Shown piece by piece: positions 57,882 through 64,000 of a DNA stretch of 64,000 bases. Numbering within the stretch: position 1 is the stretch's first letter; the number at the start of each line of letters is the position of its first letter. The stretch spans positions 186,001-250,000 of the forward strand of contig JBDVXK010000015.1 in the NCBI GenBank assembly GCA_039964455.1, read 5' to 3'. The translations under genes and the position numbers were made by a program. Under the pieces are notes generated by a model that had not been told where the DNA came from, did no database searches, and saw only the letters and a program-made list of their open reading frames with translations. The stretch comes from CALJFL01 sp039964455 (GTDB lineage Bacteria; Pseudomonadota; Gammaproteobacteria; Pseudomonadales; Halieaceae).

Positions 57882-60740
57882 TTAACTGCCCCAGGGCATT
57901 GGGCCCAGGGCTTCATCAATAAACTTTTCCTGCTGCTCAAGGTGCAGCGCCATGTACCCTGCTGCTGGCGCTGCCGAAGCATCTCGGCCAACGTAACGCA
58001 GATACACGTCTACTTTGTGCCGGGCTATTACCCTGCGCATATGGTGCTGACTCGCATACCACGCGCCCTGGTTCATGGGCTCTTCCTGACACCACACCGC
58101 ATCAACGATGTTGGGGTAATTGCTCAGCACCTGCAGTAACTCTGCTTCCGGGAACGGGTACAACTGCTCCAGGCGCAGGATGGCAATATTCTCCAGTTCT
58201 CGTTCTCGCCGCGCAGCGCGCAGGTCGTAATACACCTTGCCACTGCAGATAATCAATCTTTCGACCTTCTCGCCATCCAGCGCATCGGTCTCATCGAGGA
58301 TGTTGTGGAACCGGCCATTGGCCAGATCCTCGAGACTGGATATAGCCTCTTTGTGGCGCAGCAAGCTCTTGGGTGACATAACAACAAGCGGCTTACGCAT
58401 AGGCCTGATCGCCTGTCGCCTGAGCATATGAAACACCTGTGCCGGCGTAGTAGGCACGCAAATCTGGATATTGTGCTCGGCGCAAAGCTGCATGAAACGC
58501 TCCAGCCTCGCTGAGGAGTGCTCCGGCCCCTGCCCCTCGTAACCGTGGGGAAGCAACATGGTCAGGCTGCACAGCCGTGCCCACTTATGTTCGCCACTGG
58601 TAATGAATTGATCGATTACCACCTGGGCGCCGTTAGCAAAATCGCCAAACTGCGCCTCCCAGATAACAAGCCCTTTGGGAGCAGTCGTTGCGTAGCCATA
58701 CTCAAAGGCCAGCACCGCCTCTTCTGACAATATCGAATCGTGTATTACAAATGGTGCCTGATCATCGGACACGTGCTGAAGAGGCACATAAGCAGAGCCA
58801 TCTTTCTGGTTGTGCAGCACGGCATGGCGGTGCGAGAAGGTGCCACGGCCAACATCCTGGCCCGTCAGACGCACGGGGTATTGGGCTTCCAGTAATGAGG
58901 CATAGGCCAGCGTCTCAGCAGCTCCCCAGTTCAGGGGTAAAGCCCCTGCCGCCATTTTACGCCGGTCTTCCAGAATCTTGCCGACCTGCCGCTGCAGCGG
59001 CACACCGTCCGGCGCAACCGAAATGTCATGGGCCAGTGTCTGTAGTGCCTGGATATCCATGCCGGTATCGCAGGCCAGTGTCCAGTCATGCCCAAGGTAA
59101 GGAGTCCAGTCTACGAACAACTCCGTGTTGGGCTCTGTTACCAGGCTACTTACCAGTGGCTCACCGCGATCCAATGAGTTGCGATACCCTTCTACCAAAG
59201 CCTGATCCTGCTCGGTTGTCAGCAGGCCTTCGCTTATAAGCCTCTGGGCGTAGAGGTCGCGAGTCGTTTTGTGCTGACGAATCGCCTGGTACATCATCGG
59301 CTGGGTTACCGATGGCTCATCGGCCTCATTGTGACCACGCCGGCGATAGCAAATAAGATCGAGCACCACATCTTTCTTGAATTCGTTGCGGTAATCGATG
59401 GCCATCTGGGTAACGAACAACACCGCTTCGGGGTCATCGGCATTTACATGAAATATCGGTGCCTGCACCATCTTGGCGACGTCGGTGCAATACTCGGTAG
59501 AGCGCACATCCTCACGCAGGCTGGTGGTAAAGCCCACCTGGTTGTTGACCACGATATGAATCGTGCCGCCCGTTTTGTAAGCCCGGGTCTGTGACATCTG
59601 GAAGGTTTCCATCACCACGCCCTGCCCGGCAAAGGCTGCGTCGCCGTGAACCACAATCGGCAGCACCGAGTTGCCCACAGGGTCGTCGCGTCGTTCCTGC
59701 CTGGCTCGAACAGAACCCTCCACGACCGGGGCTACAATTTCCAGGTGTGATGGATTGAAGGCCAGGGCCAAATGGACCTCACCGCCTTCGGTCATTATGT
59801 TGGAAGAGAATCCCTGGTGATACTTGACGTCACCGGAGCTCTCATAGGTTTTCTTGCCTTCGAATTCGTCGAACAACTCAACCGGATTCTTGCCGAAAAT
59901 GTTCACCAGAACATTCAGTCGACCCCGGTGGGCCATACCTATGACGATCTCCTTGGCGCCGTAGCTACCTACCCGCTGCACCATCTCTGACAGCATGGGG
60001 ATCAGGCTTTCGCCGCCTTCAAGCCCGAACCGCTTGGTGCCGGGATACTTGGAGCCAAGCGACTTCTCCAGCCCCTCGGCCTTTATCAGGCGGCGCAGCA
60101 GGGTCATGCGCACATCGTCGCCATAATCAGGGGCAGAGCGCACAGACTCCATGCGCGTCATGATCCAATGCCGCTCGCCGGTATCTACAATGTGCATGAA
60201 CTCGGCCCCTACCGTGTGACAGTAGGTTCTTTCCAGGGCATCGACGATCTCACCAAGAGTGGCATCCGCTTTGCCGATGTGCAGACTGCCCACCTGGAAA
60301 GGGGTATCCCTATCCGCGGCCGACAGCTGATGGAAGCCCAACTCCAGATCGGGAACATGCTCCCGCTCCGCTAACCCCAAAGGATCCAGGGACGCTTTCT
60401 GGTGGCCACGTTGCCGATAGGCAGAGATAAGTTGTACCACCCGAACCTGCTTACGCTCGTGTTCAGTGGCTTGCGAGTCATGCTGAACCGTGGCCTCGGT
60501 TCGAACACGCATCTTGCTGATCTTGGCAAAGCGATCACGGATGGTTGAGTGCGGCACGTCCTCGATCTGGGTGATCTCTGACTCTACGCGGGGCAATTTA
60601 TCGAAGTAGTCGCGCCACTGCTCGGGCACCCCATTGGGGTCCGTCAGGTAGGTCTCGTAGAGATCCTCGACGTAGGTGGCGTTGCCGCCAGCGATATGGG
60701 AACTCCTCCACAGGAGTTCCATGTTGCTGCTCTCTTGCAT
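57882..60740 (-). CDS. sucA: 2-oxoglutarate dehydrogenase E1
   Basis: Thiamine-diphosphate enzyme that decarboxylates 2-oxoglutarate and succinylates the E2 lipoyl group. The 952-residue chain has the N-terminal segment EDLYETYLTDPNGVPEQWRD that tethers E1 to E2, the ThDP motif GHGDAAFAGQGVVMET-type region (VVHGDAAFAGQGVVMETFQM), the IAHRG-like IGMAHRGRLNVLVNIFGKNP, and the C-terminal QEEPMNQGAWYASQHHMRRV. Length is typical. It lies 186 bp after sdhB on the same strand; the gap holds a GC-rich inverted repeat around CCGGCACAATGCGCCGG. Confidence 0.97.
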   Translation of the reverse strand: MQESSNMELLWRSSHIAGGNATYVEDLYETYLTDPNGVPEQWRDYFDKLPRVESEITQIEDVPHSTIRDRFAKISKMRVRTEATVQHDSQATEHERKQVRVVQLISAYRQRGHQKASLDPLGLAEREHVPDLELGFHQLSAADRDTPFQVGSLHIGKADATLGEIVDALERTYCHTVGAEFMHIVDTGERHWIMTRMESVRSAPDYGDDVRMTLLRRLIKAEGLEKSLGSKYPGTKRFGLEGGESLIPMLSEMVQRVGSYGAKEIVIGMAHRGRLNVLVNIFGKNPVELFDEFEGKKTYESSGDVKYHQGFSSNIMTEGGEVHLALAFNPSHLEIVAPVVEGSVRARQERRDDPVGNSVLPIVVHGDAAFAGQGVVMETFQMSQTRAYKTGGTIHIVVNNQVGFTTSLREDVRSTEYCTDVAKMVQAPIFHVNADDPEAVLFVTQMAIDYRNEFKKDVVLDLICYRRRGHNEADEPSVTQPMMYQAIRQHKTTRDLYAQRLISEGLLTTEQDQALVEGYRNSLDRGEPLVSSLVTEPNTELFVDWTPYLGHDWTLACDTGMDIQALQTLAHDISVAPDGVPLQRQVGKILEDRRKMAAGALPLNWGAAETLAYASLLEAQYPVRLTGQDVGRGTFSHRHAVLHNQKDGSAYVPLQHVSDDQAPFVIHDSILSEEAVLAFEYGYATTAPKGLVIWEAQFGDFANGAQVVIDQFITSGEHKWARLCSLTMLLPHGYEGQGPEHSSARLERFMQLCAEHNIQICVPTTPAQVFHMLRRQAIRPMRKPLVVMSPKSLLRHKEAISSLEDLANGRFHNILDETDALDGEKVERLIICSGKVYYDLRAARRERELENIAILRLEQLYPFPEAELLQVLSNYPNIVDAVWCQEEPMNQGAWYASQHHMRRVIARHKVDVYLRYVGRDASAAPAAGYMALHLEQQEKFIDEALGPMPWGS

Positions 60741-60926
60741 TATGCCCTTCCGGGAAGATGGTAGCCGGAGACCCGGCGTTCAAACCCTGAGTTTAGCAAG
60801 GACCGGCACAATGCGCCGGTAGGGATGCCGCGGACGCTGCCGCCACCAAAGTCACCCCTACCCATCGAGCCCAGTCTCGCTCTATATAAACTTTTTAAAT
60901 CAAATACTTATGACCCACACTTAATG

Positions 60927-61631
60927 TTAAGTGGCGCGGGTCAGCAGCATATTCCTGATGTGGCCAATAGCCTTGGTCGGGTTCAAACCCTTGGGGCATA
61001 CGTTGACGCAGTTCTGAATGCCATGGCAACGAAACACACTGAACGGGTCGTCCAGCTTGGACAAACGTTCGTCTGTAGCGGTGTCTCGGCTATCCGCCAG
61101 GAAGCGGTAGGACTGCAACAAACCGGCCGGCCCGATAAAGCGATCGGGGTTCCACCAGAAAGAAGGACAGCTGGTGGAGCAGCATGCACAGAGAATGCAC
61201 TCGTACAGGCCGTCAAGCTTGGCTCTGTCTTCGGGCGTTTGCAGACGCTCGATTGCCGGTGCAGGGGTGTTGTTCTGCAGGTAAGGCTGCACCTTCTCGT
61301 ACTGCGCGTAGAACATACTCATATCGACTACCAGATCACGAATTACCGGCAAACCGGGCAGCGGCCTGATCACGAGCTTGTTGTTCTTTACGGTTTCTGA
61401 CAGCGGGGTAATACAGGCCAGCCCGTTCTTACCGTTGATGTTGACGCCATCTGAACCGCAAACGCCTTCTCGACAGGACCGCCTGTAGCTAACACTGGTG
61501 TCTTGTCCCTTTATTTGCTCCAGCACATCCAGGACCATCAGGTCCTTGCCACCAGTATCCAGCTGGAAATCTTCCATCCGCGGTTCTGCGTCGATGTCCG
61601 GGTTGTAGCGATAAATGCTTACTTGCAACAT
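60927..61631 (-). CDS. sdhB: Succinate dehydrogenase iron-sulfur subunit
   Basis: Carries electrons from the flavoprotein to the quinone site of complex II. The 234-residue protein has the three cluster motifs: 2Fe-2S in CREGVCGSDGVNINGKNGLAC, split as CREGVCGSD and NGKNGLAC (residues about 58-78), 4Fe-4S in CILCACCSTSCPSFWW (about 150) and 3Fe-4S in CHGIQNCVNVCPKGLNP (about 205-221). It follows sdhA after 13 bp. Size and motifs are standard. Confidence 0.97.
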   Translation of the reverse strand: MLQVSIYRYNPDIDAEPRMEDFQLDTGGKDLMVLDVLEQIKGQDTSVSYRRSCREGVCGSDGVNINGKNGLACITPLSETVKNNKLVIRPLPGLPVIRDLVVDMSMFYAQYEKVQPYLQNNTPAPAIERLQTPEDRAKLDGLYECILCACCSTSCPSFWWNPDRFIGPAGLLQSYRFLADSRDTATDERLSKLDDPFSVFRCHGIQNCVNVCPKGLNPTKAIGHIRNMLLTRAT

Positions 61632-61644
61632 GTATCAGTGCCTC

Positions 61645-63417
61645 TTAATAAGTACGGATTTTAGGCTCGAAGGTATCTACAGTCTTCGGCGTAAAGTTTA
61701 CAGAGCGCTTTCCTACCCGCTTGTCTCCCGGGTAGTACATGGAGTGACACAGCCAGTTCTCATCGTCACGCTCCTGGAAATCATCACGAGCATGCGCGCC
61801 ACGGCTTTCGTCGCGACCTTCTGCGGTGATCGCCGTCGCCTCAGCAACCTCGAACAGGTTTTGTAGCTCAAGGGCTTCGATTCTGGCGGTATTAAAGGCG
61901 TTACTCTTGTCGTCCAGTCGGGCCGTCGCTATGCGCTCGCGCAGGTCAGACAGCTTCTTGATGCCTTCACGCATGAACTCACCATTGCGGAATACACCAA
62001 AGTGATTCTGCATGGTGTTCTGCAGTTCTTTGCGCAGATCGGCAACATTCTCACCGCCTGTACTGCTGTTGAGCTTTTCAAGACGGCTATTGGCCTGCTC
62101 CAGATCGCTGTCAGAGGCATCTCTCATCTCTACGCCATCGCGCAGTGCACTCTCGATAAACAAGCCGGAAGCCCGACCGAAGACCACCAGGTCCAGCAGA
62201 GAGTTGCCACCCAGGCGGTTGGCGCCGTGTACCGAAACACAGGCCACTTCGCCGCAGGCATAGAGGCCGGGAATAATCTGATCGTTTCCGTCAGCGTCTA
62301 CTGTCAGCGCCTGGCCGTTAACGTTAGTAGGAATGCCGCCCATCATGTAATGGCATGTGGGTACTACAGGAATAGGCTCTTTCACCGGATCGGCGTGCGC
62401 AAATGTACGAGAAAGTTCGCAAATGCCGGGCAAACGGCTCTCCAAAACTTCTTCACCAAGATGATCGAGCTTGAGGAATACGTGATCGCCCTCGGGGCCA
62501 CAACCGCGACCTTCAATAATTTCCAGCACCATAGACCGGGCAACCACATCACGACCCGCCAGGTCTTTGGCGTTAGGCGCATAGCGCTCCATGAAACGCT
62601 CGCCATCCTTATTAATGAGGTAGCCGCCCTCGCCCCGACAGCCCTCGGTGACCAGCGTACCGGCGCCGTGGATGCCGGTTGGGTGAAACTGCCACATTTC
62701 GATATCCTGCACCGGGAAGCCCGCGCGCAGCGACATTCCAATACCATCACCGGTATTAATGTGAGCGTTCGTTGTAGAGGCATAGATTCGGCCAGCACCG
62801 CCTGTGGCAAATACTGTGGCCTTGGACTTCACAAATACCGTCTCGCCAGTCTCAATGCATATAGCAATGACGCCTACTACTGCACCGTCCTGATTCTTGA
62901 CGATGTCAGTGGCAAACCACTCGTTGAAAAAGACCGTGTTGTTCTTGATATTGCCCTGATAGAGCGTGTGCAACAGGGCGTGGCCGGTACGGTCAGCTGC
63001 GGCACAGGTGCGAGCGGCCTGACCACCCTCACCGAAGTTCTTGGACTGGCCACCGAAAGGTCGCTGATAAATACGCCCTTCTTCGGTTCGAGAGAACGGC
63101 AAGCCCATGTGCTCAAGCTCGAAGATTGCCTCTGGCCCTACACTACACATGTATTCAATCGCGTCCTGGTCGCCGATGTAATCGGAGCCTTTGACGGTGT
63201 CATACATATGCCAGCGCCAGTCGTCGTTGGGATCGTCGCTGGCGATAGCGCAGGTGATGCCACCCTGGGCGGAAACCGTATGTGAGCGGGTCGGAAAAAC
63301 CTTGGTGATAACTGCTGTTTTGTAACCGGACTGCGCCAGCTGCAGAGCAGCCCGCATTCCGGCACCGCCGCCACCGACGATAACGCCGTCAAAAGAAATT
63401 GTGCGCATTGCTGACAT
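61645..63417 (-). CDS. sdhA: Succinate dehydrogenase flavoprotein subunit
   Basis: Oxidises succinate to fumarate with covalently bound FAD. The 590-residue chain has the dinucleotide motif VGGGGAGMRAALQLAQSG (residues about 12-29), the FAD-attachment histidine in FPTRSHTVSAQGGITCA (about residue 46), the catalytic region with RGEGGYLINKDGERFMERY and HYMMGGIPTN, and the C-terminal HSMYYPGDKRVGKRSVNFTP. Start at ATG 63417 (MSAMRTISFDG); an in-frame ATG nine bases downstream is possible. It follows sdhD with 3 bp between. Confidence 0.97.
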   Translation of the reverse strand: MSAMRTISFDGVIVGGGGAGMRAALQLAQSGYKTAVITKVFPTRSHTVSAQGGITCAIASDDPNDDWRWHMYDTVKGSDYIGDQDAIEYMCSVGPEAIFELEHMGLPFSRTEEGRIYQRPFGGQSKNFGEGGQAARTCAAADRTGHALLHTLYQGNIKNNTVFFNEWFATDIVKNQDGAVVGVIAICIETGETVFVKSKATVFATGGAGRIYASTTNAHINTGDGIGMSLRAGFPVQDIEMWQFHPTGIHGAGTLVTEGCRGEGGYLINKDGERFMERYAPNAKDLAGRDVVARSMVLEIIEGRGCGPEGDHVFLKLDHLGEEVLESRLPGICELSRTFAHADPVKEPIPVVPTCHYMMGGIPTNVNGQALTVDADGNDQIIPGLYACGEVACVSVHGANRLGGNSLLDLVVFGRASGLFIESALRDGVEMRDASDSDLEQANSRLEKLNSSTGGENVADLRKELQNTMQNHFGVFRNGEFMREGIKKLSDLRERIATARLDDKSNAFNTARIEALELQNLFEVAEATAITAEGRDESRGAHARDDFQERDDENWLCHSMYYPGDKRVGKRSVNFTPKTVDTFEPKIRTY

Positions 63418-63420
63418 AAC

Positions 63421-63783
63421 TCAGTAACCCCAGAGGATCTGGATGCTCCAGACCACATAAACAAAAATAACCAGGCTGGTACCAATCTGGCATGTGATTC
63501 TCAAAACGTTGCCGGTGCTACCCATCAGCCGCTCGGTGAGATAGTCGGTAAACACCGCCCACATACCAATCCAGGCATGCGCGGCAAGCGAAAAGATAGC
63601 CAGCAGGCTGAAAACACGCATCCAGGTTTGTTCGAATAGCGCTTTCCACTCGCCATACTCAACCCCACCACCGATAGCGAAGCCTATAACGGTGAAATAC
63701 GCCAGCAGGATGACAGCGCTGACGCGCTGTATCAGCCAGTCTGAAAGGCCGGATCGGCCAAAACTTGTCACTGCAGTTACCAT
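63421..63783 (-). CDS. sdhD: Succinate dehydrogenase membrane anchor subunit
   Basis: Small membrane subunit that, with SdhC, binds haem b and ubiquinone. The 120-residue protein has three membrane segments (WLIQRVSAVILLAYFTVIGFA, MRVFSLLAIFSLAAHAWIGMW with the haem-ligand histidine region, and TCQIGTSLVIFVYVVWSIQIL). I start at ATG 63783, which has GGAGGG eight bases before it; a GTG at 63789 in frame is too close to it. The start overlaps the sdhC stop. Confidence 0.93.
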   Translation of the reverse strand: MVTAVTSFGRSGLSDWLIQRVSAVILLAYFTVIGFAIGGGVEYGEWKALFEQTWMRVFSLLAIFSLAAHAWIGMWAVFTDYLTERLMGSTGNVLRITCQIGTSLVIFVYVVWSIQILWGY

Positions 63784-64000
63784 ATCCACAGCCCTCCCAA
63801 TACGATCAATACGGCTGAAACAACAATAACGATTCTGGCTCCCAGTACGCCGCCCTCCATCGTCTCGCCAATTCCAAAATCTGCTACAAGGTGCTTAATA
63901 CCGGCCACCGTGTGGTACATCATGCCGGCGAAAATCGCCCACAGAACCAGTTTCGCGAGCGGACTGGTCAGCACGCCTACCATTTGGTCAAAACTCTCGG
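63777..64000 (-). CDS. sdhC: Succinate dehydrogenase cytochrome b556 subunit (partial)
   Basis: C-terminal part of the other membrane anchor of complex II. About 73 residues are visible, reading ESFDQMVGVLTSPLAKLVLW and onwards; the frame stays open to the window end, so the N-terminal half is missing. The haem-ligand histidine lies in AGMMYHTVAGIKHLVADFG, with the signature H-T-V-A-G-I-x-H. The last membrane segment is RIVIVVSAVLIVLGGLWIW. It overlaps sdhD by 7 bp. Confidence 0.95.
   Translation of the reverse strand, partial: ESFDQMVGVLTSPLAKLVLWAIFAGMMYHTVAGIKHLVADFGIGETMEGGVLGARIVIVVSAVLIVLGGLWIW

Noticed and set aside
62002..63285. Long open frame antisense to sdhA (427 codons)
   Set aside because: It is the mirror of a certain gene with strong motifs; its translation shows no recognisable domain and no ribosome site. 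The same applies to the long antisense frames over tig, lon and rne.

Overview
The window reads as a chromosomal segment of a marine gammaproteobacterium of the Cellvibrionales/Halieaceae (OM60/NOR5) type. This placement is an inference. It rests on gene order (tRNA-Leu-tig-clpP-clpX-lon-hupB-ppiD; yceD-rpmF-fabD-fabG-acpP-fabF-pabC-mltG-tmk-holB-pilZ; yccA-like-tusDCBE; sdhCDAB-sucAB-lpdA-sucCD) and on protein sequences close to Pseudomonas-type orthologues. Most of the window is dense housekeeping DNA; no phage, insertion sequence, CRISPR array or plasmid gene was seen.

Layout. 1-5.2 kb: the end of an electron-transfer flavoprotein operon (etfB, cut by the window edge) divergent from ETF-ubiquinone oxidoreductase, then a DUF1285 protein, a YiiX-like cysteine hydrolase and serA. 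5.2-13.8 kb: the protein quality-control block ppiD, hupB, lon, clpX, clpP, tig and tRNA-Leu(UAG), all on the minus strand; lon has a clear sigma-32 promoter and hupB a strong sigma-70 promoter. 13.9-16.3 kb: a GH84 glycosidase and a phosphomannose-isomerase-like cupin, followed by a gap holding a possible orphan small RNA. 16.6-24.8 kb: fatty-acid synthesis, folate, cell-wall and replication genes in one minus-strand run starting from a near-consensus promoter that should give a leaderless yceD mRNA; plsX is missing from its usual place. 24.9-30.6 kb: maf, a HAD phosphatase, rluC, and rne with a long structured leader, then tRNA-Ser(UGA). 30.7-37.5 kb: a thiolase with an altered active site, an outer-membrane protein, a BAX-inhibitor-like membrane protein, the tusDCBE tRNA 2-thiolation relay, trmA and phhB.

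37.5-49.3 kb is accessory. It starts with a nuclease-like protein and a dimeric dUTPase, then DUF1254, rhodanese and MscL genes. From 42.6 to 48.3 kb come nine small minus-strand genes, many from two paralogous families of small membrane proteins, interspersed with seven copies (partial or complete) of a roughly 90-100 bp hairpin-rich repeat. Three copies place an identical promoter-like block about 30 bp before the next start codon. This repeat-plus-small-gene island is the least explained part of the window.

49.4-64 kb: htpG (with a sigma-32 promoter), a lipoprotein alpha/beta hydrolase, and the TCA-cycle operon sucD-sucC-lpdA-sucB-sucA-sdhB-sdhA-sdhD-sdhC, read on the minus strand and cut inside sdhC at the window end. 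ETF, ETF-QO, thiolase and succinate dehydrogenase together indicate an aerobic, respiring organism that feeds acyl-CoA oxidation electrons into ubiquinone.
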